Shown one piece after another: positions 9,917 through 17,420 of a DNA stretch of 64,000 nucleotides. The notes below the pieces were generated by a model. The model saw only the letters and a list, made by a program, of their open reading frames with translations, ran no database searches and was not told the origin of the DNA. The position numbers were made by a program, and so were the translations under genes. Source of the DNA: CAYRGS01 sp964423875 (GTDB lineage: Bacteria; UBA8248; JACPRG01; G963555815). Location of the stretch: NCBI GenBank assembly GCA_964423875.1, contig CAYRGS010000003.1:1-64000 (forward strand), written 5' to 3'. Within the stretch, counting starts at the first letter, position 1. The number at the start of each line of letters is the position of its first letter.

Positions 9917-10531
9917 TTGCCCGCACCCGCGCGCTTGACATACATCCAGTGCGTCCACTGAGCCTGGTGCTTTCTGGCGACCGGGCGGTTGCACGACGTG
10001 AAGAAAACCTATCGGGACCGGCTCGAGCTCCGGTACAAGACCTTCCTCTTGGCCCCCACGCCGGAAGCCCGATCGCTCAGCAAGGAAGAGATCCTCGGCC
10101 ATTGGGCCATGGTCAAGGAACACCCGGGGGGCGAGCGGGTCAACCCCGCGCTCATGGCGACCCGCGATTTCCCCTACCCCCACTCCATGCCCGGCGCGGT
10201 GGCCATCAAGACGGCCGCGGCCCAGGGCCCGGAGGCCGAAGCCCGCTACATCGAGAGGATCGAGGAGGCCCACCTGGTGGACTGCCTCGACATCGCCGAC
10301 GATGACGTCCTCATCGGCCTAGCCCGCGACCTCGATCTGGACATCCCCCGGTTCGAGGACCTCTACCGGAACGCCGATTTGGAACGGGCCGTCTGGCGCG
10401 ACCACCAGGAAGCTTCGGAGCGGGGAATCCACTCAACCCCCACCGTCGTCCTGCCCGACGGACGCGTCGCCGTGGGCGCCCAGCCAAAAGAAGTTTACGA
10501 GGCCATCGTCCAGGAGCTTTTGGGAAACTGA
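9917..10531 (+). CDS. DsbA-fold thiol oxidoreductase, probable selenoprotein (UxxC active site)
   Basis: DsbA/FrnE/HCCA-isomerase-like thioredoxin-fold protein of 204 residues, read through an in-frame TGA at 9959-9961. From TTG 9917 (site AAGGGAGG, 7-nt spacing) it reads MPAPARLTYIQCVH-U-AWCFL. The strand-loop-helix start matches the family's active-site entry, where CPWC or SSWC is normal, so the TGA falls exactly on the redox residue and gives U15-A-W-C18. The remainder is typical: KTFLLAP, a helical domain, and GIHSTPTVVLPDGR with the cis-proline. A hairpin just downstream fits a bacterial SECIS. A frame from 9989 alone would lack the whole active site. The alternative is a nonsense mutation. 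No sel genes are in the window, so Sec insertion is inferred. Confidence 0.75.
9967..9994 (+). promoter_or_regulatory. Candidate bacterial SECIS hairpin
   Basis: Directly after the in-frame UGA. The lower stem is GUGC (9967-9970) with GCAC (9991-9994), followed by an internal loop and an upper stem UCUGG/CCGGG (9973-9977 with 9981-9985, two G-U pairs). The apical loop is CGA. The loop begins 17 nt after the UGA and has G at its second position, which agrees with published bacterial SECIS rules (apical loop roughly 16-37 nt downstream, a G in the first two loop positions). Confidence 0.55.
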
Positions 10532-10675
10532 TCCGCCCGAATCCACCGACCCGTGGAATCAACCGGACCTCCCGAGGTTATAGAGAGAAACGCCTCATCC
10601 CTGTCCCGGGAGACCAGAATGATGAGAGCTTTCACGACGCTGACGCTGGCGGCGACGCTGGGGCCGATCGGCCCC

Positions 10676-12199
10676 TCAAGAGGAGGATTTTCGGGACTGC
10701 AGGGCGGGCCGCGGAGCGATTTTCAATAGCAGAAAAATCCGCTGGTCTCCCCGTTGAATAAGGAGGAGGGTCTCCCCGCCCTTTAACCCCTGAAGGATTT
10801 CCTGAATTCCCTTTTCGGACCGGACAGCCTGCAAACCGATGGAGCGAACGATGTCTCCGCGTCTCACTCCGGCCCGGTCCGCGGCGCTTCCGGGGTCCAC
10901 GCCCGCGACGATCAGGCCGGCTGGGTCTTCGAGCCCCAGCCGGAAGGCCATGGAGGGTGAGAGCGGGCGAAGCTCCAATCCAAAGGGAGGGTGTGCCGGT
11001 TTGGCCGGTTTCGACGGACCGATTTTGGAAGTCGTCCGGGATTCCCGCAGCTCCCGGACCATCACCGGGATCACCAGGCTCTCTCCGCCGCGAAAGACCT
11101 GGAGGGGCGTGGGCGCGCCGATCCCCGCCCGCGCCAAGGCCCTTCCGAAATCCTGGCTCCCCCGCAGGGGGAGACCGCCCAGGGACAAAATCACATCACC
11201 GGCCCGAAGGCCCGCCCGGCCGGCCGGCCCCCCCTCCCGGACGCGGGCGATCAGAACCCCTCCCCCCCCCCCCGCCCGGGGAAGTCTGAAATAGCGCGCC
11301 AAGTCCGGAGCCATCTCCTGAATTGAGACGCCGATCCAACCCCGCCGGATCCGACCGTGCGCGCGAAAATCGGGGAGCAGGCGTCTCACCAGGTTGATGG
11401 GGATGGCGAAGCCGATCCCGGGCGCGCCCGAGACGACGGCCGTGTTCACGCCGATGACCTCTCCCCGAAGGTTCAAAAGCGGTCCGCCGCTGTTGCCCCT
11501 GTGGATGGGGGCATCCGTCGGGAGGTGTCCGCTGAAAAGCGCGCCCTCCAGCGCCCTCCCCTTCGCGCTCAGGATTCCAGCCGTCACGGTCTCCTCCAGG
11601 CCGAAGGGGTTTCCGATCGCCAGGACCCAATCACCGACGCGGGCCTCGGCGGAATCACCGAGGCGCGCGCCCGGCAGCGGTTTTTCCGAACGAATCCGCA
11701 GCAGGGCCAGATCCGTCAGGGGGTCCGCGCCAACCAGGCTCGCCTGCCGCCACTCGCCTCCGTAGAGCCTGACCCGAATCTCGGCAGCTCCCTCGACAAC
11801 GTGGTGGTTCGTCAGGATCTCTCCCCGGGAGCCGATGAGGAAGCCCGTCCCGGCCCCCCCGGAAGGGGGCCTTTCGCCCGCCGCTGTCTCGGCCGGCCCG
11901 GCCACGCCCCGGTTTTCAAACATTCGGTCGAAGAACTCTCTCAGGTCCGTCGACAGCCCGCCCCTCCTCGCCCGGATGCCCGGGTTTCGGGTGCTGACGT
12001 GCACCACCGAGGGCCGGAGCCTGTCGGCCAGCCCGGCGAAACCGGGTGGGGCCGCCCGCCGCGCCCTTCCTTCCGCGGGAGGGGGGCCTTTCCGCGCACG
12101 CGTCGGCGAGAGAGGCCCTGCGGCGCATGACCCCAGCATCCAGCCCGCGAGCGCGAATGCCACCCACCGGGCGGCATTAGACATGGGTCGATTCGACAT
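10676..12199 (-). CDS. HtrA/Deg-type serine protease, predicted lipoprotein with two PDZ domains
   Basis: Trypsin-like envelope protease of 507 residues. The start at 12199 is set by GGGGAAGG at 8 nt. The signal peptide ends in the lipobox L-G-S-C25, so the protein is probably lipid-anchored. The catalytic triad is visible: His133 in TNHHVVE, Asp163 in LTDLALLRI, Ser237 in RGNSGGPL. Two PDZ domains follow, with VLIARVREGGPAGRAGLRAGDVI and GLIVAGVDPGSAADRAGVRRGDIV as their carboxylate-loop regions, joined by a Pro/Lys-rich linker. The long ORF upstream of 12199 is a shadow through the terminator and ferredoxin gene. It is the third HtrA paralogue in the window. A role in envelope protein quality control is inferred from the family. 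Confidence 0.92.
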   Translation of the reverse strand: MSNRPMSNAARWVAFALAGWMLGSCAAGPLSPTRARKGPPPAEGRARRAAPPGFAGLADRLRPSVVHVSTRNPGIRARRGGLSTDLREFFDRMFENRGVAGPAETAAGERPPSGGAGTGFLIGSRGEILTNHHVVEGAAEIRVRLYGGEWRQASLVGADPLTDLALLRIRSEKPLPGARLGDSAEARVGDWVLAIGNPFGLEETVTAGILSAKGRALEGALFSGHLPTDAPIHRGNSGGPLLNLRGEVIGVNTAVVSGAPGIGFAIPINLVRRLLPDFRAHGRIRRGWIGVSIQEMAPDLARYFRLPRAGGGGGVLIARVREGGPAGRAGLRAGDVILSLGGLPLRGSQDFGRALARAGIGAPTPLQVFRGGESLVIPVMVRELRESRTTSKIGPSKPAKPAHPPFGLELRPLSPSMAFRLGLEDPAGLIVAGVDPGSAADRAGVRRGDIVRSIGLQAVRSEKGIQEILQGLKGGETLLLIQRGDQRIFLLLKIAPRPALQSRKSSS

Positions 12200-12255
12200 C
12201 ACCGAGAACCTTCCCCGTCGCCGCAGGCGCTCCGCCTTCGGCCGGAGAAAAGGAA

Positions 12256-12287
12256 AAGCCCGAGAGCGCCTACGGGCCCTCGGGCTT
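12256..12287 (-). terminator. Intrinsic terminator of the ferredoxin gene
   Basis: On the minus strand AAGCCCGAG and CTCGGGCTT pair across a 14-nt loop and run into TTTTCCTTTTCT. It sits about 70 nt after the ferredoxin stop and before the HtrA start. Confidence 0.75.
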
Positions 12288-12359
12288 GGGTTGAAGGTTG
12301 AACCATCGAAACATCCCCACGCGGATGCTTCCTCCCATCGCGGCCGGACCGCAACGGGA

Positions 12360-12815
12360 TCAGGTATAGTGGCCGAGCACGAATTCCAGCTTTGTCTTCC
12401 CCTCTGGCAGGGGAACGATAATCGCCTCTTTGTCGCAGAACGCCTCGCACAGTTGGCAACCGACACACTCCTTCTCGTGCACCTTGGCCACCACCTGGAT
12501 GTCTTCCCAGCCCTCGGCGTTTTCGAGGCTGATGCAATCAAACGGACAGATTTCGACACAGTAGTTGCAACCGTTGCACAACTCTTCGATCACAATCGCC
12601 TTGGGCATCTCTTTGGGCCGGATTCGGGGAATGACCTTCCCGTTTTCGTCCAGGATGCATTCCACCGGGCAAAAGCGGCCGCAGACATCGCAGTCGATGC
12701 ACAAACCCGGGTCGATGACGTACAATTGGTCCCGTCGGCCGGTAATCGCGTCCGTCGGGCACTTAATCTCACAGATGCTGCAACCGATACACGTATCCGC
12801 GATGAAGTGAGCCAT
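12360..12815 (-). CDS. Polyferredoxin-like [4Fe-4S] protein with four CxxCxxCxxxC motifs
   Basis: Electron-transfer protein of 151 residues built from two tandem bacterial-ferredoxin units. The motifs in order are CIGCSICEIKCP, CIDCDVCGRFCP, CNGCNYCVEICP and CVGCQLCEAFCD, enough for four [4Fe-4S] clusters. The start is set at MAHFIAD (12815), where a typical ferredoxin N-terminus begins. A strong promoter lies at 12890-12918 and a terminator follows at 12256, so it is a single-gene unit. Partner enzymes are not apparent. The length and motif spacing resemble ferredoxins that serve oxidoreductases in anaerobic or low-potential pathways. Confidence 0.9.
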   Translation of the reverse strand: MAHFIADTCIGCSICEIKCPTDAITGRRDQLYVIDPGLCIDCDVCGRFCPVECILDENGKVIPRIRPKEMPKAIVIEELCNGCNYCVEICPFDCISLENAEGWEDIQVVAKVHEKECVGCQLCEAFCDKEAIIVPLPEGKTKLEFVLGHYT

Positions 12816-12889
12816 GCGAACCTTCCGTTTTCGCGCGAGTGGTCGAGCGTAGGCGTTCCACACTGCACCTTATAACCCCTACTAAGTCG

Positions 12890-12918
12890 AGTATAGGAAG
12901 GGTCGGCCGGGCTGTCAA
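12890..12918 (-). promoter_or_regulatory. Promoter of the ferredoxin gene
   Basis: Minus strand TTGACA (12918-12913), a 17-nt spacer, TATACT (12895-12890). Near-consensus sigma-70 type, 75 nt before the ferredoxin start. Confidence 0.8.
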
Positions 12919-12931
12919 CGCAGATTTAGAC

Positions 12932-12961
12932 TTGACCCGCTCCTGTCCGCCGGTCCATATT
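12932..12961 (+). promoter_or_regulatory. Promoter of the small membrane protein/Mrr-like pair
   Basis: TTGACC (12932-12937), an 18-nt spacer, CATATT (12956-12961). It diverges from the ferredoxin promoter, the two -35 elements being only 13 nt apart. It sits 32 nt before the ATG at 12994. Confidence 0.55.
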
Positions 12962-12993
12962 GAAAGGGTCCTATCACGGAGGAATAAGACAAG

Positions 12994-13161
12994 ATGGAAC
13001 AATTTCTGGAAATCTTCCTGAAACCGGATAACATCCCGATTTCCGCCATGGTGCCGATCATCATCTTCACGATTTGGCTCTCCCTCAAACAGGCCTTCGC
13101 AAACGACAGGCTCATCAAGGCAGGCAAGAAAGACCAAATCTACGACGACATGATGAAATAG
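12994..13161 (+). CDS. Small single-pass membrane protein (55 aa)
   Basis: Begins MEQFLEIFLKP, followed by one hydrophobic helix (ISAMVPIIIFTIWLSL) and a short basic tail ending DQIYDDMMK. The GGAGGAAT site is well placed and a promoter lies just upstream. It is followed after about 100 nt by the membrane-anchored Mrr-like protein, so the two are probably co-transcribed and may interact. No family recognised. Confidence 0.7.
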   Translation: MEQFLEIFLKPDNIPISAMVPIIIFTIWLSLKQAFANDRLIKAGKKDQIYDDMMK

Positions 13162-13263
13162 GGAAAATCTTCCGCTCCGGCGTCATCCCCGCCCTCATGA
13201 CACACCCAACACTTTCCATCCGGGACCGGGCCGCTGTATCGGAACTGTCGGCGGGGGGCGCCC

Positions 13264-13809
13264 ATGCTCTTCATCATCGCAGTCTCCATGATTCTCGGTT
13301 TCATCCTGATCTTCCTGTTGAAGCACTCCTCCGCACCCATCGCGATGGAAGAGGCCTTTTACCGGCAGGACGCCCCCGGAATGGCGGCGTTGGGAGAGAT
13401 GATTCCGGAAGAGTTCAAAGAGATTTGCGTGGACCTCGTGGAGGCCGTAGGGTTGCGGGTCCAATCGGTGGAGTCTGAAGAACCGGGCGTCATCAACATC
13501 ACGGCGGTCTACGACCACCCCGTCCTAGGCGGAACCTACCTGGTCAGCGGCCTTCTGTCCCCCACGGACCAAGTCGTGGACTCGGCCCCGGTCCTCGGCC
13601 TCAGCAGCGCCGTCCACCAGGAGCGCGCCATGAAGGGGATCTTCATCACAACCGGGTTCTTCTCGCAAGAGGTGGACAAGATTATGGAAGGGGCGCCCGT
13701 TGAATTGATCAACAGGGATCGCCTCGTCGGACTTCTGGAGGAGCATGGGATCGCAAGAATGGAAAAACAGCTAACCGAGCAGAACCCAGGAGAACACCGC
13801 GAGGAGTAA
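13264..13809 (+). CDS. Membrane-anchored restriction-endonuclease-like (Mrr-type) fold protein
   Basis: 181 residues. An N-terminal hydrophobic helix (MLFIIAVSMILGFILIFLL) anchors a cytoplasmic domain. The C-terminal half follows the Mrr_cat pattern: VHQERAMKGIFITTGFFSQEV then PVELINRDRLVGLLEEHG, as in ...GxxiTt..Fs..A...IxLiDgxxLxxLL. The expected catalytic strand with an acidic residue and (E/Q)xK reads GTYLVSGLL here, so the nuclease residues appear lost. It may bind nucleic acid or act as a scaffold. The ATG at 13264 follows a G-rich site. A small membrane protein precedes it, and a convergent gene overlaps its last 39 nt. Confidence 0.65.
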   Translation: MLFIIAVSMILGFILIFLLKHSSAPIAMEEAFYRQDAPGMAALGEMIPEEFKEICVDLVEAVGLRVQSVESEEPGVINITAVYDHPVLGGTYLVSGLLSPTDQVVDSAPVLGLSSAVHQERAMKGIFITTGFFSQEVDKIMEGAPVELINRDRLVGLLEEHGIARMEKQLTEQNPGEHREE

Positions 13810-13902
13810 CGTCAGGCCGAGACCCATCCAGACGGCGCAGCCGTGCCACCACAGATGCCGCCGCTGTGATTCTTCGGGGTCGCCCTCAGCAAAATGACGC
13901 AT
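13771..13902 (-). CDS. Small C-terminally anchored membrane protein (43 aa)
   Basis: Reads MRHFAEGDPEESQRRHLWW followed by one membrane helix (MGLGLTLLLAVFSWVLLG) to the stop at 13771. The site TTTAGGAGC lies 6 nt before ATG 13902, an excellent match. The gene converges on and overlaps the end of the Mrr-like gene by 39 nt. It resembles the short membrane subunits found beside respiratory enzymes, but no such enzyme is adjacent. Function unknown. Confidence 0.6.
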   Translation of the reverse strand: MRHFAEGDPEESQRRHLWWHGCAVWMGLGLTLLLAVFSWVLLG

Positions 13903-14078
13903 GTCGGCTCCTAAAGAATAAATCCATTCCAATCCGCGCAAGAGGCCAGTGAGCCCCGAGTCAGGGGAATAAGCAAACAGATGCGCACCGTCCTGTCAAG
14001 CCCATCGGGTCCGGGAAACGGCCGAGGCGGGCGGGATCGGCGCGCCCGCCCCCATGAGACCGGACGCCGGAGGACCGC

Positions 14079-15074
14079 ATGAAGCTCGCCATCTTTGAAA
14101 CCTTGCCGCAAGACCCCATCGGCCCCCGTCTGGGCCTCGTCCTAGATGACGGGTCGGTCATCGACATGAACCTCGCGCTGACAATCGCCGAAGCCGGCCG
14201 GCGCGACCCCGGGGCCATGGCGCTGCGGACCAAATGGGCCCGGGACGGCGTCCTTGGATTCATCCGGGGCGGACAGCAGTCCGACGACGCCGCCAACCGG
14301 GTGATCGATTTTGTCCAATCCAGCCGGGAGAAAGGCGAGACGCTGAAAGGCGCCAAGGGCACCGCCGTCGTTCACCCGGCGGGCGGCGTGCGGATTCACG
14401 CTCCCCTCCCCCGGCCGGGCAAGTTCGTCGCCATCGGCTTCAATTTCCACGACCACATCGAGGAAAATCCGAACAAGCCCAGGGCCCGCTACCCCATGGG
14501 CTTCATTCAGGTTCCCCGGGCCATCACCGGGCACGAGGCCCCCATCGTCCACCCCCGGCACACGAAGGAGGTGGATTACGAGGTAGAGATCGCCATCGTC
14601 ATCGGAAAGGGCGGGAAGGACATCCCAGCGGAGCGGGCGATGGAGCACGTCGCGGGCTACACCATCTTCAACGACATCAGCGCCCGCGACCTTCAGCGCG
14701 GCGAGATGAAATTCGGCATGCTCTTCATGGGGAAAAACTTCGACGGCTTCGCGCCGATGGGACCGCACCTGGTCACCGCGGATGAAGTCCCCGACCCCGA
14801 CGACTTGACGCTCCAGACCTGGGTCAACGACGAGCCCAAGCCCCGGCAGGACGGCAACACGCGGGACATGATCTTCAAAATGCCGGAGCTGATCTCCCAC
14901 TGGTCGAAGATAACGCTCGAGCCCGGGGACATCATCTCGACGGGCACCCCATCGGGCGTGGCGACGTTCCGCGAGCCCCGGGAGGATTATTATCTCAAAC
15001 CCGGCGATACGGTGCGCTGCGTCGTGAGCCACCTCGGCGAGCTCCGCAACCCCATCGTGGCGGACATGGCGTAA
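14079..15074 (+). CDS. Fumarylacetoacetate hydrolase (FAH) family protein
   Basis: 331 residues with an N-terminal cap (MKLAIFETLPQDPIGPRLGLV) and the FAH catalytic domain: GKFVAIGFNFHDHIEE, the metal ligands in VDYEVEIAIVIGKGGKDI, NDISARDLQRGEMKF, then ITLEPGDIISTGTPSGVA near the end. All are hallmarks of the FAH/2-oxohepta-3-ene-dioate hydratase-isomerase superfamily. The start is supported by GGAGGACC. The family cleaves or hydrates C-C bonds of acylpyruvates and aromatic breakdown products. The actual substrate is not shown by context, since its neighbours are unrelated. Confidence 0.92.
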   Translation: MKLAIFETLPQDPIGPRLGLVLDDGSVIDMNLALTIAEAGRRDPGAMALRTKWARDGVLGFIRGGQQSDDAANRVIDFVQSSREKGETLKGAKGTAVVHPAGGVRIHAPLPRPGKFVAIGFNFHDHIEENPNKPRARYPMGFIQVPRAITGHEAPIVHPRHTKEVDYEVEIAIVIGKGGKDIPAERAMEHVAGYTIFNDISARDLQRGEMKFGMLFMGKNFDGFAPMGPHLVTADEVPDPDDLTLQTWVNDEPKPRQDGNTRDMIFKMPELISHWSKITLEPGDIISTGTPSGVATFREPREDYYLKPGDTVRCVVSHLGELRNPIVADMA

Positions 15075-15077
15075 ACC

Positions 15078-15569
15078 GGAAGGCGCGGCGGACCCGCGTC
15101 GGTCATTTCCGAACCGTAATAGACGCGCGCCAGATTCGCCCAATAACCCGCCGTCTCGCACATCCGGCGAGGTCTCGCGGTTGTGTACATGACGAAGCCG
15201 CTGAGGTCGTTGGTTCCCAACCGGCGGCCGGCGCCCCGAATGGCTTCCATTTCTCCATGAGCCGTCGGGTCGTGGCGGACGATCACCCGGCTTGGAGCCG
15301 AGCCTACGATTCCCCCCCCTTTTACGATGATTGCGCCGAACCCCTGATCCCCGCTCGCGACCGCCAACCGCCTCATCTCCATCGCCCGTTCCATGAAATG
15401 TTTAGAGTCGGTTTGAGCGGGTTGCGTGATCGGGGGGGGGCGGACCTTTCGCCTCCGAGGAGCCGGCCGAGAAAATTTCCCCCAGCGTCAGGACCGCTCC
15501 GACACCCATCACGCTTTTCAAAAACATCCTCCGGTCCTCGGCACGGCTTCCTGAACGCCTTTTCCCCAT
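15078..15569 (-). pseudogene. Tat-exported nucleoside-deaminase-like protein, frameshifted and truncated
   Basis: The start at 15569 (GGGGAGAG site) gives MGKRRSGSRAEDRRMFLKS, a twin-arginine signal, then a hydrophobic core. After GPPPP the frame breaks in a run of nine C. The next frame, TDSKHFMERAMEMRRLAV, leads into a cytidine/tRNA-adenosine-deaminase domain: GFGAIIVKGG, DPTAHGEMEAIRGAGRRLGT (zinc His and catalytic Glu present), then ARPRRMC where PCxxC is expected, so one zinc Cys is lost. It continues GYWANLARVYYGSEM and runs into the end of the FAH gene without a family C-terminus. The homopolymer shift might be a sequencing error, but the lost ligand and lost C-terminus are not. Confidence 0.7.
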
Positions 15570-16010
15570 GAACCCGGCTCTCCCCTGGTGAAAATGCTCG
15601 ACACAAACTATCCGTTGAGACACCCNNNNNNNNNNGAGACACCCCGGTGGAACCCCTCGGACACCTTCAGCAGATCCTTGCAAGGCTTATCAATTCACGA
15701 CGGATTGCGCCATTTGCAGGTCAGCGGGATCACCTTGAACAAAGGGAGGAGCGGGGGCGGGTTTCGAAAACTGATCAGCGATGACAAACCCATTCAGGGT
15801 CGGAAGAACCGCTGTCCCCGGAAGCTGCATGCATCCAGGGACCGCCGTCGAATCCGCGCTTCAGGGGGAGCGTTCTCGAACACCTTGATTCATCCCGGTA
15901 TTTCCAAAAGGACAACCGCTCGCGCCGGCCTGGAATTCTCATGCGTCACCGAGAGGGCTTCAATTTACCCCGGAATCCCGGTCACAGATGTCCTGAACCC
16001 ACACCTTCCC
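15570..16010. other. Intergenic region containing an assembly gap
   Basis: About 440 nt with no supportable gene on either strand. It contains the 10-N gap. It ends at the promoter of the moaA riboswitch transcript. Confidence 0.6.
15626..15635. other. Assembly gap (10 N)
   Basis: Ten N. Both flanks carry the same string GAGACACCC, so the two contigs may simply overlap and the true gap may be zero or negative. Confidence 0.95.
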
Positions 16011-16038
16011 TTGATTCCCGGCGGCTTGGGTGTATACT
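16011..16038 (+). promoter_or_regulatory. Promoter of the moaA riboswitch transcript
   Basis: TTGATT (16011-16016), a 16-nt spacer, TATACT (16033-16038). Start predicted near 16045, about 30 nt before the riboswitch P1 stem. Confidence 0.6.
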
Positions 16039-16074
16039 TGATCTTCAGAGCATATGACCAATGGACCTGAATCC

Positions 16075-16176
16075 GTTCTCCGAGCCTCCGGGTGCTTGGA
16101 CGCAAAAGTTTATGACCCGTGGGCCGATAGGGTTGGGGGGGAGACCCGCCAGCCTCCCGTGTTTGGAAAGGAGAAC
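16075..16176 (+). promoter_or_regulatory. Molybdenum/tungsten cofactor (Moco) riboswitch
   Basis: Structured leader of moaA. The closing stem GTTCTCC (16075-16081) pairs with GGAGAAC (16170-16176). Inside are the family-like blocks CCGAGCCTCCGGGTGCT, a purine-rich arm GGGCCGATAGG, and GACCCGCCAGCCTCCCGT followed by GGAAAGGAG. Position, arrangement and the downstream gene agree with the Moco RNA motif as I remember its consensus. It is followed by an intrinsic terminator, so control is probably by premature termination when cofactor is present. A covariance-model search is needed for certainty and to separate Moco from the tungsten variant. Confidence 0.75.
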
Positions 16177-16202
16177 GCAGGCCCCGGCGAGGCATCCTTC
16201 CG

Positions 16203-16237
16203 GGTCGGCGTTCCCTTGTGAATGCCGGCCTTTTTTT
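16203..16237 (+). terminator. Riboswitch expression-platform terminator
   Basis: GGTCGGCGTTC (16203-16213) pairs over 11 bp, including two G-U, with GAATGCCGGCC (16220-16230), and is followed by seven T. It lies between the riboswitch aptamer and the moaA start codon. Confidence 0.85.
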
Positions 16238-16274
16238 GGTGAAAGGCGGTTCACCCGTCCCGAGGAAATTTATT

Positions 16275-17258
16275 TTGGCCCTCTACGACACATACGGCCG
16301 GCCGCACAACGATCTGCGGATCTCCGTGACCGACCAGTGCAACTTCCGGTGCCAGTATTGCATGCCGGAAGAGGGGATGGTCTGGCTGCCGAAGGAGCAG
16401 ATCCTCTCCTTCGAGGAGATCGCCCGGGTCGTGCGCATCACGTCCGACCTCGGCTTCGACAGCTACCACCTGACGGGCGGGGAGCCCTTGCTCAGAAAAG
16501 AGATCGACCGGCTCGTCCGGCTGATGCTCGAGATCAGTCCGGACATGGATCTGGCGCTGACGACGAACGGCGTCCTCCTGCCCCGACTGGCCGAGGGCCT
16601 GTACAACGCGGGTCTGAGGCGGATCAACATCAGCCTGGACTCCCTGAAGCCCCACAAGTTCCTCGAGATCACCCGTCGGGACATGTTCCGGCAGACCCTC
16701 GACGGCATCCAGGCCGCCGCGAACGCGGGATTCCACCCCATCAAGATCAACGCCGTGGGCATCAACGGGTTCAACCACGACGAGCTGGAAGACTTCGGCC
16801 GGTGGGCGCGGGAGACCGGCTATATCGTCCGGTTCATCGAGTACATGCCCCTGGACGCCCAGCACAAGTGGGAGATGAACAAAGTCCTCCCGGCCGAGAA
16901 GATCCTCGAGGGGCTCAGTCGCGCCGGGGAGCTCGAGCTCGTCCGGGACAACCCCCACGACCCGGCCACCAAATACCGTTACAAGGACGGCAAGGGCGAA
17001 GTGGGCGTGATCCCGACGGTGACGAAGCCCTTCTGCGCCACGTGCAATCGGATCCGACTGACGGCGGACGGCATGATCCGGACCTGTTTGTTCTCGACCG
17101 TCGAGCACGACGTCAAGTCGCACCTGCGGGGCGGCACGGACGACGAAACCATCAAGGAATGGCTGGCGGGGGTCGTCCTCACGAAGACCCCCGGCCACCT
17201 GATCGGCCAAAAGGAGTTCGTCCAGCCCGAGCGGGGCATGAGCGCCATCGGAGGTTAG
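16275..17258 (+). CDS. moaA: GTP 3',8-cyclase MoaA
   Basis: Radical SAM enzyme for the first step of molybdopterin synthesis, converting GTP to 3',8-cyclo-GTP. 327 residues. The N-terminal cluster motif is CNFRCQYC and is followed by HLTGGEPLLRKEI. The second [4Fe-4S] site is CATCNRIRLTADGMIRTC near the C-terminus, and the protein ends in the functionally required Gly-Gly (MSAIGG). The start is taken as TTG 16275, because upstream in-frame starts lie before or within the leader terminator and AGGA sits 8 nt upstream. No other moa gene is adjacent. Expression is controlled by the preceding riboswitch. Confidence 0.95.
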   Translation: MALYDTYGRPHNDLRISVTDQCNFRCQYCMPEEGMVWLPKEQILSFEEIARVVRITSDLGFDSYHLTGGEPLLRKEIDRLVRLMLEISPDMDLALTTNGVLLPRLAEGLYNAGLRRINISLDSLKPHKFLEITRRDMFRQTLDGIQAAANAGFHPIKINAVGINGFNHDELEDFGRWARETGYIVRFIEYMPLDAQHKWEMNKVLPAEKILEGLSRAGELELVRDNPHDPATKYRYKDGKGEVGVIPTVTKPFCATCNRIRLTADGMIRTCLFSTVEHDVKSHLRGGTDDETIKEWLAGVVLTKTPGHLIGQKEFVQPERGMSAIGG

Positions 17259-17341
17259 CCATGCGGTCTCGGAAAAACAGCCGTGTAAGAGGCCGCCGGG
17301 GCGCGCCTTGCCCCGCGGCTCCGGAATCGGCCGCAAACCAC

Positions 17342-17370
17342 TTGACACGTGGAGAACCGAGGCGTAAATT
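17342..17370 (+). promoter_or_regulatory. Promoter of the isc operon
   Basis: TTGACA (17342-17347), a 17-nt spacer, TAAATT (17365-17370), 50 nt before iscR. It abuts the IscR-type operator, so repressor binding would block the start region. Confidence 0.75.
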
Positions 17371-17395
17371 ATATCCGACAAGGTTAGTCGGATAT
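17371..17395 (+). promoter_or_regulatory. IscR type-1-like operator
   Basis: A 25-bp inverted repeat: ATATCCGAC, a 7-nt centre, GTCGGATAT. It fits the E. coli IscR type 1 site pattern (ATASYYGAC...GTCRRSTAT). It starts directly after the -10 element of the isc promoter, so holo-IscR could repress its own operon. Confidence 0.8.
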
Positions 17396-17420
17396 AGACA
17401 GTCTGCCGATCGGAGAGAAG

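Noticed and set aside
10619..10729. Short plus-strand frame MMRAFTTLTLAATLGP... after the selenoprotein
   Set aside because: It looks like a cut-off signal peptide and runs into the end of the HtrA gene. There is no mature protein and the frame is too short to support.
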